A stretch of 64,000 bases of DNA from JAFAHD01 sp963772515. GTDB lineage: Bacteria > Vulcanimicrobiota > Vulcanimicrobiia > Eremiobacterales > Eremiobacteraceae. Every line of letters begins with the position of its first letter. Position 1 is the first letter of the stretch. Location: NCBI GenBank assembly GCA_963772515.1, contig CAVYXC010000005.1, forward strand, positions 124,001 through 188,000, read 5' to 3'. Positions 56,447 to 64,000 of this stretch are shown one piece after another. The translations under genes and the position numbers were made by a program. A model generated the notes under the pieces. It was not told where the DNA came from. It saw only the letters and a program-made list of their open reading frames with translations, and did no database searches.

Positions 56447-57800
56447 AGGTCTCTTGCGCGAGCGGCAAGCTCAAAGTCACGGTCGTGCCCTTGCCGGACT
56501 CGCTCCACAGTTCGGCGCTGCCCCCCATCCGCTCCATCGCCGTCTTCACGATCGCGAGCCCTAATCCGGACCCGGTCACGTCGCCGCGCATCTCGCCGCG
56601 GAAAAACCGCTCGAACGCGTGGACCTGCTCGTCGGCGGGGATGCCGGGACCGTCGTCGCTCACCTCGATGACGGCGCGTCCGTCGTCGCGCCGCGCGCTG
56701 ACCTCGACGTGCGAGCCGGGCGCGTGTTTGGCGGCGTTCTCGATCAGATTGCGCACCGCGTCGCGCAGTTCGGTGGGGTAGGCGCGAACCTGCAACGGGC
56801 CAGGGGCGTCGAGCGTGAGCGCGCCTTGCGCCACGAGCGGGCGCGAGCTCTCGGCGGCATCGCGCGTGACGCGCGCTGCATCCACCAGCTCGAGGTCGAT
56901 CTGCGGCTGATTGTCCAGCCGGGCGAGCGCCAGCAGCTTATCGATGAGATGGCGCATGCGGTCGGCTTCGACGGCGATGGTCTCCAAGATGTCGTTGGCG
57001 ACGCGCGGCTCGGTCACCGCGCCGCGCCGCAGCACCGAGACGTAGCCGGAGATCACGGTCAGCGGTGTGCGCAGTTCGTGACCCGCGTCGGCGGAGAACT
57101 GGCGCATGCTTTCCTCGGTCTTGCGGCGTTGCTCGAACGCCGCGCCGACTTTCTCGGCGGCTGAGTTGTACGAGTTGGCAAGCGCCGCTATCTCACCAGG
57201 CGCATTGCTGACAAGCGTCCGGCGCGAGAAATCGCCGCGCGCAAGACTGTCCAGTGCGTTCGTGACGTCGACGATGGGCGCGAGCGCTTGCGTCGCGAGC
57301 ACGCGGCCCGCGAGCCAGCCGATGATGAGCGCGATGATGAGCACGATCGCCAGGGTGAGCCAGTATGGCCCGAGGTTGAACAGCAAGAAGTCGAGCTGGG
57401 GCTGGATCGTGATGTAGCCGCCGGGATAGGGCACGAAACGCAGCGGTCCGCGTTCGGCGGGCATGACGCCGCGTTTGACGCCGACGTAGGTCGAGCCGGT
57501 TGCGGACAGCGAGATGTCGCCGGCCAAGAAACGGCCCTCGTTATCGAAGACCGCGCCGCGCAGGCCCAGACTCTCGAGATCGTTGGCGATCGCGGGCGCT
57601 AGGAGGTGAAGCGCGTTCTCATTCGAGCCGAGCGCGGTCCCGAGCACGCGCACGTTGGCGGCCGGCGCCATGAGCATCGTGTGCGTCTCTTGGTCGAGCA
57701 TGCGGACGAGGATCAGCGACGACGCCACCACGACGAACGCCAGCAGCGCGACCAAGACGATCGCGTACCAGGCGGCGAGACGGGTGGCGAGCGACTTCAC
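56433..57800 (-). CDS. Sensor histidine kinase
   Basis: 455 residues. Two transmembrane helices (about 10-33 and 147-168) flank an extracytoplasmic sensor of about 110 residues; HAMP (about 165-220); HisKA with the phosphorylated H241 in SADAGHELRTPLTVISGYVSVL; HATPase_c with N box LRDAVRNLIENAAKHAP, G1 SDDGPGIP, F box FERFFRG and G2 GSGLGLAIVK. It phosphorylates the OmpR-type regulator encoded just upstream (start overlaps by four bases). The signal is unknown. The order is response regulator first, then kinase, as in PhoPR-type systems. Confidence 0.92.
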   Translation of the reverse strand: MKSLATRLAAWYAIVLVALLAFVVVASSLILVRMLDQETHTMLMAPAANVRVLGTALGSNENALHLLAPAIANDLESLGLRGAVFDNEGRFLAGDISLSATGSTYVGVKRGVMPAERGPLRFVPYPGGYITIQPQLDFLLFNLGPYWLTLAIVLIIALIIGWLAGRVLATQALAPIVDVTNALDSLARGDFSRRTLVSNAPGEIAALANSYNSAAEKVGAAFEQRRKTEESMRQFSADAGHELRTPLTVISGYVSVLRRGAVTEPRVANDILETIAVEADRMRHLIDKLLALARLDNQPQIDLELVDAARVTRDAAESSRPLVAQGALTLDAPGPLQVRAYPTELRDAVRNLIENAAKHAPGSHVEVSARRDDGRAVIEVSDDGPGIPADEQVHAFERFFRGEMRGDVTGSGLGLAIVKTAMERMGGSAELWSESGKGTTVTLSLPLAQETSSAG

Positions 57801-58486
57801 GGGAGATCATCTTCGCGCAATGCATAGCCGACTCCGCGCACCGTATGGATAATCCGTCGCTGCTCGCCGCCATCGATCTTGGCGCGCAGGTATGAGATAT
57901 AGGTCTCGACGATGCCGACCTCGCCTTCGAAGTCATGGCCCCACACCTGCTCGAGCAGCTGCTCTTTGGTCAGCACGCGCCGCGGCACGCGGATCAGCGC
58001 AACCAGCAGATCGAATTCCCGGGGCGTCAAACCGATGCGGCGTCCGCCGCGCAGCACTTCGCGCGTCTCGACGTTGACCGTTAGATCGTCGTAGCGCAGT
58101 TCAGCGCCGGTGGCGAGCTTGGGCCGCCGCAGCGCCGCGCCGAGTCGCGCCAGCAGCTCCTCGAACGCGAACGGCTTGGCGAGATAGTCGTCCGCGCCGC
58201 GGTCGAGCGCGACGACCTTGTCGGGGATGTCGCCCTTGGCCGTCAGCATGATGATCGGAGCTTCGGTCTTCTTCCGCAGCATCGGCAGCAGCGTGAAGCC
58301 GTCAATCTTCGGCAACATGACGTCGAGGATGATGATGTCCGGCTCCCATTGGCCGATGAGGTCGAGCGCCTGCGCGCCGTCGGCCGCCGAGCGCACTGTG
58401 TAGCCCTCGCGGGTAAGCCCCAGCTCGAGCATCTCGCGCACGTGGCGTTCGTCGTCGACGATGGCGACTTTCGGAGTTGTTCTCAT
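57797..58486 (-). CDS. OmpR-family response regulator
   Basis: 229 residues. Receiver domain with acidic pocket D11-D12, phosphoacceptor D55 (IIILDVMLPKIDG), switch T83-like in LTAKGD and K105-like in YLAKPF; winged-helix DNA-binding domain from about residue 130 (LRYDDLTVNVETREVLRGGRRIGLTPREFDLLVALI, VGIVETYISYLRAKID, and RGVGYAL). It likely controls transcription in response to the kinase. The ATG is preceded by a short gap from the liv cluster. Kinase and regulator overlap by ATGA. Confidence 0.94.
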   Translation of the reverse strand: MRTTPKVAIVDDERHVREMLELGLTREGYTVRSAADGAQALDLIGQWEPDIIILDVMLPKIDGFTLLPMLRKKTEAPIIMLTAKGDIPDKVVALDRGADDYLAKPFAFEELLARLGAALRRPKLATGAELRYDDLTVNVETREVLRGGRRIGLTPREFDLLVALIRVPRRVLTKEQLLEQVWGHDFEGEVGIVETYISYLRAKIDGGEQRRIIHTVRGVGYALREDDLP

Positions 58487-58549
58487 TGCCTGTTTAGACT
58501 ATCGGTTCAACCTGGGAAAGTTCTGTGCGCACCGCGCCAAAAGCCCGAT

Positions 58550-59299
58550 TCATGCGCCGCCCAAGTAGGCGGCTGCCACCGCTTCGTCTCGTGCGATGTC
58601 GGATGAAGCTCCATGTTTGGCGACGTTGCCGCGCTCCAGGACGTAGGCATAGTCGCTGATCGCCAATGCCTGGCGCGCGTTCTGCTCGACGAGCAAAATC
58701 GATAGGCCTTCCGCACGCAGGCTCTTGATGATGGCGAAGATCTGCGCGACGAGGATCGGGGCCAGGCCCATCGAGGGCTCGTCGAGCAGCAACAGTTTTG
58801 GCCGTGCCATCAGACCGCGCGCGATGGCGAGCATCTGCTGTTCGCCGCCAGAGAGCGACCCAGCGGCGACGTCCGCGCGTTCGCGCAGGACTGGAAAGCG
58901 CTGGAACATCGATTCGACGTCGGTCGCGATGTCGGCGCGGTCGCGCCGCGTGAACGCGCCCACGTGGAGATTTTCGCGCACGCTCATCTGCGCGAGGATG
59001 AGCCGGCCTTCGGGCACCTGCACGAGCCCGGCGGCGACGATGTCGTGCGGCGCGAGTCCGCTGATGCGCCGTCCGGAGAAGTCGATGGTGCCCGCGGTCG
59101 CGCGCACGATGCCGGAGATGGCGAGCAGCGTCGTAGTCTTGCCCGCACCGTTCGCGCCGATGATCGTGGCGACGCGACCCGGTTCCAGACGCAGACTGAT
59201 GCCATGGACGGCTTCGACGCCGCCGTAGCCGGCGCGCAGGTCGCGCACGTCGAGCAGCGCCGCGCCATTCGCTCCATTGGCGCCGCCCGCGCCGTTCAC
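58550..59299 (-). CDS. livF: Branched-chain-amino-acid-type ABC transporter ATPase LivF
   Basis: 249 residues from GTG at 59299, which overlaps the livG stop (GTGA); a longer frame is only a shadow of livG. Walker A GANGAGKTT, Q-loop VPEGRLILAQMSVRENL, signature LSGGEQQMLAIARGL, Walker B LLLLDEPSMGLAP, His-switch LLVEQNARQAL are all typical of LivF. With LivG it powers the importer. The N-terminal Gly/Ala/Asn-rich stretch (NGAGGANGANGAA) precedes the domain and looks low-complexity. Confidence 0.92.
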   Translation of the reverse strand: MNGAGGANGANGAALLDVRDLRAGYGGVEAVHGISLRLEPGRVATIIGANGAGKTTTLLAISGIVRATAGTIDFSGRRISGLAPHDIVAAGLVQVPEGRLILAQMSVRENLHVGAFTRRDRADIATDVESMFQRFPVLRERADVAAGSLSGGEQQMLAIARGLMARPKLLLLDEPSMGLAPILVAQIFAIIKSLRAEGLSILLVEQNARQALAISDYAYVLERGNVAKHGASSDIARDEAVAAAYLGGA

Positions 59300-60060
59300 T
59301 GGTTGCTCTCCACGCCCAGATACGCCTCGATGACTCGCGGATCGTTGCGCACCTGTGCCGGCGTGCCCTCGGCGATCTTCTCGCCGAAATCGAGCACGGC
59401 GATGCGATCGCATGCGGACATGACGAGCGCCATGTCGTGTTCGACCAGCAGCACGCTCATGGCGCGCTGATGCACCAAGCGCAGGATCTCGTCGCGCAAG
59501 CGCTCGGTTTCCACCGGGTTGAGCCCTGCCGCCGGCTCGTCGAGCAACAGCACGCTCGGCTGTGCCGCGATGGCGCGCGCCAACTCGACGCGCCGCTGCT
59601 CGCCGTGCGCCAGGTCGCGCGCCTCTACGTCGGCGCGGTCGGCCAATCCGAGCTCGTCAAGCAATTCGCGCGCGCGTTGCCGCAGTGCGCGCGCCTGCGC
59701 GAGCGTCGGCGGCCACCCCACCAACTGTCCGAACAGCGAATCATCGGCCTTGAGGTGCATGCCGGCCACGACGTTGTCGAGCGCCGTCATGTGAGCGAAC
59801 AGGCGCGAGGTCTGATAGGTGCGCGCGATCCCGAGCGCGGCGATCTGATATGGCGCGCTGCGATCGATGCGCCGCTCGCCGAACGTGATCGTGCCGCTCG
59901 TCGGGGCGGCCAACCCGGTCATGAGGTTGAGCACCGTCGTCTTGCCCGCGCCGTTTGGACCGATGAGGCCGAAGAGCGCGCGCTCGGGCATCTCCAGCGT
60001 GAGGTCCTTGACCGCGCGCACGCCGCCGTACGCCTTGGTCACGCCGTGCAGCGCGATCAT
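59296..60060 (-). CDS. livG: Branched-chain-amino-acid-type ABC transporter ATPase LivG
   Basis: 254 residues from the ATG at 60060, which overlaps livM (ATGA). Walker A GPNGAGKTT, Q-loop IARTYQTSRLFAHMTALDNV, signature LAHGEQRRVELARAI, Walker B VLLLDEPAAGLNPVETERL, His-switch VEHDM, and the LivG ending IAEGTPAQVRNDPRVIEAYLG. It is the second ATPase of the importer. Confidence 0.93.
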   Translation of the reverse strand: MIALHGVTKAYGGVRAVKDLTLEMPERALFGLIGPNGAGKTTVLNLMTGLAAPTSGTITFGERRIDRSAPYQIAALGIARTYQTSRLFAHMTALDNVVAGMHLKADDSLFGQLVGWPPTLAQARALRQRARELLDELGLADRADVEARDLAHGEQRRVELARAIAAQPSVLLLDEPAAGLNPVETERLRDEILRLVHQRAMSVLLVEHDMALVMSACDRIAVLDFGEKIAEGTPAQVRNDPRVIEAYLGVESNQ

Positions 60061-60896
60061 CGCCGCGCCCCCCGGCGGAACACCGACCATAGACCCTGTG
60101 GCAAGAACACGATGACGAGCAACAAGATCACGCCGTTGACGACGTCGCGGTAGTTGCCTAAGAAGCGCAGCGCCTCGGGCAGGATCGTGAGCAGGCCTGC
60201 GCCGAGGATCGGCCCGCCGACCGAGCCCATGCCGCCGACCACCGCCCAGGCGAGCATGTCGACCGCTTTGGAGAAGCCGTAGTCGCTCGGGCTGATAAAG
60301 AAGGAAGAGAACGCGGCGAGCGCGCCCGCGTAGCCCGCGATGAACGCACCGATCGCGAACGCGAGCAGCTTGTACGCTGAGGGATTGATGCCAAGCCCGG
60401 AGGCCGCCACTTCGTCTTGCGCGATGGCGGCAAAGGCGCGGCCGGCGCGCGAACGCGTGAGACGCCACAACCCGAATGTGATGAGCGCGAGCGACGCGTA
60501 GATGATCGGCGTGTTCGCGTCCGGCGGTATGCCGGCGATGCCCTCGGCGCCGCCCGTGATGTTCAAGTTGACGGCGAAGATGCGGACGATCTCGCCAAAG
60601 CCGATGGTGGCGATGGCCAAAAAGACGCCGCGCAGGCGCAGGACCGGCCAGCCCAGCATCAGTCCAGCGATCGCGGCCAGGCACGAGCCGGTCAGCGCGG
60701 CGCCGAAGAACGGCCAGTGCCCTCGCATGACGAGCAGCACCGACGTGTACGCGGCGATCGCCATGAAGCCCATGTTGCCGAGCGAGAGCTGGCCGCACGC
60801 CAATGTGACCCACACCGAAAGCGCGAGCAGCGAGTTGATGCCGATCTGGTTGATGAGGGCTGAGTGCGCGGCGTAGAACGCCGTCAGCGCATGCAC
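60057..60896 (-). CDS. livM: Branched-chain-amino-acid-type ABC permease LivM
   Basis: 279 residues with about nine hydrophobic helices. LivM hallmarks are LLALSVWVTLACGQLSLGNMGFMAIAAYTS, RLRGVFLAIATIGFGEIVRI, ITGGAEGIAGIPP, and the EAA-like cytoplasmic loop AFAAIAQDEVAASGLGINPSAYKLLAFAIGA. It forms the translocation pore with LivH. ATGA overlap joins it to livG; four bases separate it from livH. Confidence 0.93.
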   Translation of the reverse strand: MHALTAFYAAHSALINQIGINSLLALSVWVTLACGQLSLGNMGFMAIAAYTSVLLVMRGHWPFFGAALTGSCLAAIAGLMLGWPVLRLRGVFLAIATIGFGEIVRIFAVNLNITGGAEGIAGIPPDANTPIIYASLALITFGLWRLTRSRAGRAFAAIAQDEVAASGLGINPSAYKLLAFAIGAFIAGYAGALAAFSSFFISPSDYGFSKAVDMLAWAVVGGMGSVGGPILGAGLLTILPEALRFLGNYRDVVNGVILLLVIVFLPQGLWSVFRRGARR

Positions 60897-60900
60897 GGGG

Positions 60901-61779
60901 CTAGGCCGCGCGCAAGCTGCGCTTGCCGAGCAGGCCGGTCGGGCGGATGATCAGGACCAGGAACAGGATCGCGAAGACGATCGCGTCGCGATAGCCCGAG
61001 CTTAGGTACGCGACCGACAGGTCCTCGGACAGACCGATGAGCAGCCCGCCGAGCATCGAACCCGGTATCGAACCCATGCCGCCGAGGATGATCACCGCCA
61101 AGCCCTTGAGTTCGACCGTCGAGCCCATCACCGAACTGACCGCGTTGAAGTTGAACGCGAACAGGATGCCGGCAACCGCGCCGAGCGCAGATGCGATGAA
61201 GAACGTCTGCGCGTAGACCGCTTCGAGGTTGATGCCGACGAGTTGCGCGGCGCGTGGATTCTCGGCCACGGCGCGGATCGCGCTGCCCAGGCGCGTGTAG
61301 CGCAACAACGCCTGCAGGCCGATCATCAACGCAAGACTGACGATGAAGATCGTCAGCTGCATGATCGTGAACGTCGCCGGTCCGATGGTGATCGTCGGCG
61401 TGCGCACGACATCGAATGGGAAATGTCGCACGTCTGGCCCGAAGTAGCCGTTGGCCATCGCGACGTAGATCATGCCGACCGCGATGCTGGAGATGAGCGG
61501 CGCGAGCGGGCCGGCCTGGCGCCGGCGCAACGGCCAGAAGGCGACGCGGTCGAGCACCACGCCGGCCACGCCGCCGGCGAGCGCACCGCCGAGCACCGCC
61601 GCGAGCACGGGCACGCCTTTGAGCACGAGCACCAGCGCAGTGAATGCGCCGATCATGAAGATCGATGCATGCGCGAGATTGAGGATGTCGAGCACGCCGA
61701 AGATCAGCGTGTAGCCGAGCGCGAAGAGCGCGTAGACGGCGCCGATGAAGAGCCCGTTGACGAGCTGCTGGACTAACAA
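60901..61779 (-). CDS. livH: Branched-chain-amino-acid-type ABC permease LivH
   Basis: 292 residues with about eight hydrophobic helices. LivH hallmarks: LVQQLVNGLFIGAVYALFALGYTLIFGVLDILNLAHASIFMIGAF at the N-terminus, the loop LGSAIRAVAENPRAAQLVGINLEAVYAQTFFIASAL, and ELKGLAVIILGGMGSIPGSMLGGLLIG near the C-terminus. It pairs with LivM. Upstream, a 161-base gap with a large multi-hairpin element separates it from the substrate-binding protein gene. Confidence 0.93.
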   Translation of the reverse strand: MLVQQLVNGLFIGAVYALFALGYTLIFGVLDILNLAHASIFMIGAFTALVLVLKGVPVLAAVLGGALAGGVAGVVLDRVAFWPLRRRQAGPLAPLISSIAVGMIYVAMANGYFGPDVRHFPFDVVRTPTITIGPATFTIMQLTIFIVSLALMIGLQALLRYTRLGSAIRAVAENPRAAQLVGINLEAVYAQTFFIASALGAVAGILFAFNFNAVSSVMGSTVELKGLAVIILGGMGSIPGSMLGGLLIGLSEDLSVAYLSSGYRDAIVFAILFLVLIIRPTGLLGKRSLRAA

Positions 61780-61800
61780 CGGCGATGCTCCGTCCGGACC

Positions 61801-61918
61801 GCGTGAGCGGGTCTGTGCGCCTCGGCGCGCGCGCGGATTCGGAAGATTTGAACTTCCGCGGCTCCTTCGGCGGCTATCGCCGCCTCAGAGGCCTCGGCTC
61901 TCACGGACCCGCTCACGC
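61801..61918. other. Large multi-hairpin element in the liv intergenic region
   Basis: An outer stem of 17 pairs with one G-T wobble joins 61801-61817 (GCGTGAGCGGGTCTGTG) to 61902-61918 (CACGGACCCGCTCACGC). Inside are at least three further hairpins: CGGAAG-ATTTGAA-CTTCCG, GGCGG-CTAT-CGCC-type GGCGGCTATCGCCGCC, and GCCTC-A-GAGGC. The middle hairpin resembles a tRNA T-arm in loop size, but there is no tRNA fold. It lies between the livJ stop and the livH start, where it could cut expression of the permease genes relative to the binding protein. A 43-codon minus-strand frame across it is open but probably chance. Confidence 0.6.
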
Positions 61919-61940
61919 TGTCTGCCGAATTCGTCGTCGG

Positions 61941-63059
61941 TTAGAACCCGACGAAGCGACCGTTGTGCACCATCAGGACGACACCATCGCCCGAAGCGTC
62001 GCGACTACTGGTGAATGAAAACGTGCCGAGCACCGTGTTGACCGGCTTCATCGACGACATCGCAGCGCACACGTCTTTGGGCGAGAACGATTTGGACGCG
62101 GTCAAGACGTTCTCCATGATCTGCGCGGCCGCGAACGCCTGAGCGGCGAACTGATCGGGGTCTTTTAGGAACCGCACGCGATACGACTGGACGAAATCGA
62201 GGTTGCCCGGCGTCTGCGCGCCGATCGCCCACGCGGCGCCGACCACGACGCCCTCGGCGGCGCCACCCGATAAGCTGTAGACCTGCGGCGAGTTCAAGCC
62301 GTTGCCGCCCACGACGTGCGCCTTGATGCCCAGCGTGTGCGCGTCGGAGACGATGTGGCCCGCTTCAACCGCTAACGCGCCGACGAACAGCAGGTCCGGA
62401 TTTGCGCCCTTGATATTGGTGAGCTGGGCTTGGAAGTCGACGTCGCCTTTGGAGAACGTCTGTGTCGAGACGATCTGGATGTGCTGCGCATCGAGCGCGG
62501 CTTTGGCGACGTCGTAGTCGGTTTTGGTGAATGCGTCGTCGTTGCCGTAGATGATCGCCGCGGTCTTGACGTGGTAGCGTTGGATGACCGCCTTGAGCGC
62601 ATGCGGCACCACCGCCGCCTCGGTCAGCGAGTTGCGGAAGACGCACGGACCGATCGCGGTCACGCCGTTGGCGGTGTTGGAGATGCCGAGCACCGGCATA
62701 CCGGCAGCCGCGGCTATCGGGTCGGTCGCAAACGCCTCGCTCGACAGCGTCGGACCGATGATCGCGGCGACCTTGCCGCCCGTGGTGAAGGTCTGGAAGA
62801 GATTGACCGCCTGCCCTTTTTGCGACGCCGCATCTTCGATGTCGAAGGTCAAGTGCACGCGACCGTTCTTATCGACGTAATCCTGCCCGAGCTGCAGCCC
62901 GTTTTTCTGCCCGTCTCCGTACGATCCGGCGGACCCGCTGATGTCGAAGACGGCGCCGACCGTTGCATCGCCGCTCGCCGCGCGCGCAGGAAGCGCGCCC
63001 AGCGCGAGCAGCATTGCGGCGGAAAATGCGAAAAGCGCTCGAGTAGAGCTATGCATCAT
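61941..63059 (-). CDS. livJ: Liv-type periplasmic substrate-binding protein
   Basis: 372 residues. Signal peptide (about 1-27: STRALFAFSAAMLLALGALPARA), then a Peripla_BP_6-type two-lobed fold: VGAVFDISGSAGSYGDGQKNGLQL, VAAIIGPTLSSEAFATDPIAAAAGMPVLGISNTA, AAIIYGNDDAFTKTDYDVAKAAL and FVGALAVEAGHIVSDAHTLGIKAHVVGGNGLNSP. It captures the substrate for LivHMGF. Family members bind branched-chain amino acids, amides, or aromatic acids; the divergent CoA ligase favours an acid. It starts ATG after GAAAGG. Confidence 0.9.
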   Translation of the reverse strand: MMHSSTRALFAFSAAMLLALGALPARAASGDATVGAVFDISGSAGSYGDGQKNGLQLGQDYVDKNGRVHLTFDIEDAASQKGQAVNLFQTFTTGGKVAAIIGPTLSSEAFATDPIAAAAGMPVLGISNTANGVTAIGPCVFRNSLTEAAVVPHALKAVIQRYHVKTAAIIYGNDDAFTKTDYDVAKAALDAQHIQIVSTQTFSKGDVDFQAQLTNIKGANPDLLFVGALAVEAGHIVSDAHTLGIKAHVVGGNGLNSPQVYSLSGGAAEGVVVGAAWAIGAQTPGNLDFVQSYRVRFLKDPDQFAAQAFAAAQIMENVLTASKSFSPKDVCAAMSSMKPVNTVLGTFSFTSSRDASGDGVVLMVHNGRFVGF

Positions 63060-63168
63060 CAGTCAGCCTTTCGTGCGACGCGGAAGGGTTGGCGGATAGT
63101 ACGCGCCGTCGGAGGAAGCGACCTCCCGCTGGTGGTAGCCCGCCCACCCACCGCGCGAGGAGGCATAG

Positions 63169-64000
63169 ATGGCCGGCGTCGCTGACGTGCCCGAGCTGTT
63201 CAATGCAGCGGTGCATTTCGTCGATCGCAACGTCGAGCTCGGCCGCGCCGACAAGGTAGCCGTCGAGTGCGGCGATCGCGCATTGACGTACGGCGACGTG
63301 CTCGCGAGCGTCAACCGGACTGCGAACCTGTTCATCTCGCTCGGCGTGCAGGTCGAGCAGCGGGTGGCGATGCTCCTGCCGGACTGCCCCGAGTTCATCG
63401 ACTGTTTCTTCGGCGCGATGAAGATCGGCGCGGTCGCCGTGCCGACGAACACGCTGCTCAAGCCGCACGATTACCGCTTCATGCTCGAGGACAGCCGTGC
63501 GCGGGCGCTCGTCGTGTCGACATCGTTGTGGAGCTCGATCGAACCGATCATCGACGACCTGCATCATCTCGCCGTGATCGCCGTGGTGGACGACGCGGGC
63601 ACCGGCATGCCGGGAGACCCGGGGGTTCCCGTCGTCGATTTCCGTCACGCGAGTGCGGCGGCGGCGCCGACGTTCACCGCATATCCGACGAACAAGGACG
63701 ACGCTGCGTTCTGGCTCTATAGCTCGGGCACGACTGGTTTCCCCAAAGGCACGATCCATCTTCACCACGACATGGTGTTCTGCTGCGACACGTTCGGCAA
63801 GCATGTTCTGGGGATCACCGAGCACGACCGCACCTTCTCGGTCGCCAAACTCTTCTTCGCCTACGGCCTGGGCAACGCGCTCTACTTCCCGTTCGGCGTG
63901 GGCGCCACCACGATTCTCAATCCGGCGCGTCCGTTGCCCGAAGTGGTGCTCGAGATCGCAGCGCGCAGCAAACCGACGATCTTCTACGCCGTGCCGACCG
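63169..64000 (+). CDS. Benzoate-CoA-ligase-type acyl-CoA synthetase (C-terminus beyond the right edge)
   Basis: 277 residues visible, from the ATG at 63169 with GAGGAGG at 63157-63163. The N-terminal AMP-binding fold has the benzoate-CoA-ligase look: FNAAVHFVDRNVELGRADKVAVECGDRALTYGDV, PDCPEFIDCFFGAMKIGAVAVPTNTLLKPHDYRFML, the P-loop SSGTTGFPKGTIHLHHDM and SVAKLFFAYGLGNALYFPFGVGATTIL. Such enzymes make benzoyl-CoA or related aryl-CoA from the acid, ATP and CoA. Divergent from the livJ importer gene, with 109 bases between. The active-site Lys near the C-terminus is not visible. Exact substrate unknown. Confidence 0.88.
   Translation, partial: MAGVADVPELFNAAVHFVDRNVELGRADKVAVECGDRALTYGDVLASVNRTANLFISLGVQVEQRVAMLLPDCPEFIDCFFGAMKIGAVAVPTNTLLKPHDYRFMLEDSRARALVVSTSLWSSIEPIIDDLHHLAVIAVVDDAGTGMPGDPGVPVVDFRHASAAAAPTFTAYPTNKDDAAFWLYSSGTTGFPKGTIHLHHDMVFCCDTFGKHVLGITEHDRTFSVAKLFFAYGLGNALYFPFGVGATTILNPARPLPEVVLEIAARSKPTIFYAVPT

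Noticed and set aside
59296..60813. 505-residue ORF including livG
   Set aside because: The first half is a shadow of livM. LivG begins at 60060 by ATGA overlap.
61780..61930. tRNA-like sequence suggested by CGGAAGATTTGAACTTCCG
   Set aside because: No D-arm, anticodon arm or acceptor pairing consistent with a tRNA; the stems nest as a long hairpin instead.

Overview
The window is GC-rich bacterial chromosome, densely packed, with most genes on the minus strand and many neighbours joined by 1-4 base ATGA/GTGA overlaps. There is no rRNA, no CRISPR array, no transposase and no recognisable prophage. The gene content mixes traits usually associated with Firmicutes (def-fmt-rsmB, topA-trmFO-hslVU, GerMN lipoprotein) and Actinobacteria (FHA - PP2C phosphatase - SEDS protein). 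Together with the high GC this suggests a deep-branching Terrabacteria-type lineage such as Candidatus Eremiobacterota (WPS-2). That assignment is an inference from gene order, not a demonstrated placement.

Layout. 1-9.1 kb (minus): partial unknown gene, divergent polysaccharide deacetylase, lipoprotein, then one transcription unit hslU-def-fmt-rsmB-FHA-PP2C-ftsW/rodA. 9.2-13 kb: a secreted His/Met-rich protein divergent from the three-subunit proton-translocating transhydrogenase pntAA-pntAB-pntB (plus). 13-18.4 kb (minus): topA-trmFO-hslV-membrane protein-GNAT; hslV is therefore separated from hslU by about 5 kb. 18.4-26.4 kb: DUF4383 protein, secG-oppD-oppF, an esterase divergent from a PAP2-like membrane protein, and GerMN lipoprotein - AMIN/Amidase_3 amidase - murI. 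26.4-33.3 kb: EamA exporter, tmRNA (ssrA), holin-like protein, repeat-rich beta-propeller lipoprotein, uvrC, dedA, a Clp-N protein, tRNA-Pro(CGG), and two TrkA-type potassium regulators. 33.3-45.6 kb (minus): a long unit PEGA protein - unknown - miaB - mutS - diguanylate cyclase - mutL - miaA - hfq - dapF - radical SAM. 45.7-48.2 kb (plus): der-plsY-efp. 48.2-54.5 kb: a frameshifted BsuPI-like gene, GIY-YIG ORF, TauE exporter, ubiX, SprT-like protease, DppA aminopeptidase, UPF0158 protein, LeuA-like synthase. 54.5-58.5 kb: cupredoxin, HD-GYP-like membrane protein and an OmpR-type two-component system. 58.5-64 kb: a complete Liv-type ABC importer (livJHMGF) divergent from a benzoate-CoA-ligase-type enzyme, which reads as an uptake-and-activation module for an aromatic or related carboxylic acid.

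The most unusual observation is a short dispersed palindrome (arms CGGTCGAAT / ATTCGACCG around a variable 2-base centre). Five clear copies and one decayed copy occur in 35 kb. Two copies lie inside coding sequence in the Thr/Pro-rich linker of the amidase, in the same codon phase; two others form the 3' ends of miaB and mutS and supply their stop codons; one of these also supplies the first codons of mutS. One copy shows a compensatory base pair change. Other points of note are a consensus promoter placed so that its transcript would be leaderless, a glutamate racemase lacking the usual first catalytic cysteine, an HD-GYP domain with several altered metal ligands, an intrinsic terminator in the pntAA leader, and a large multi-hairpin element in the liv cluster.
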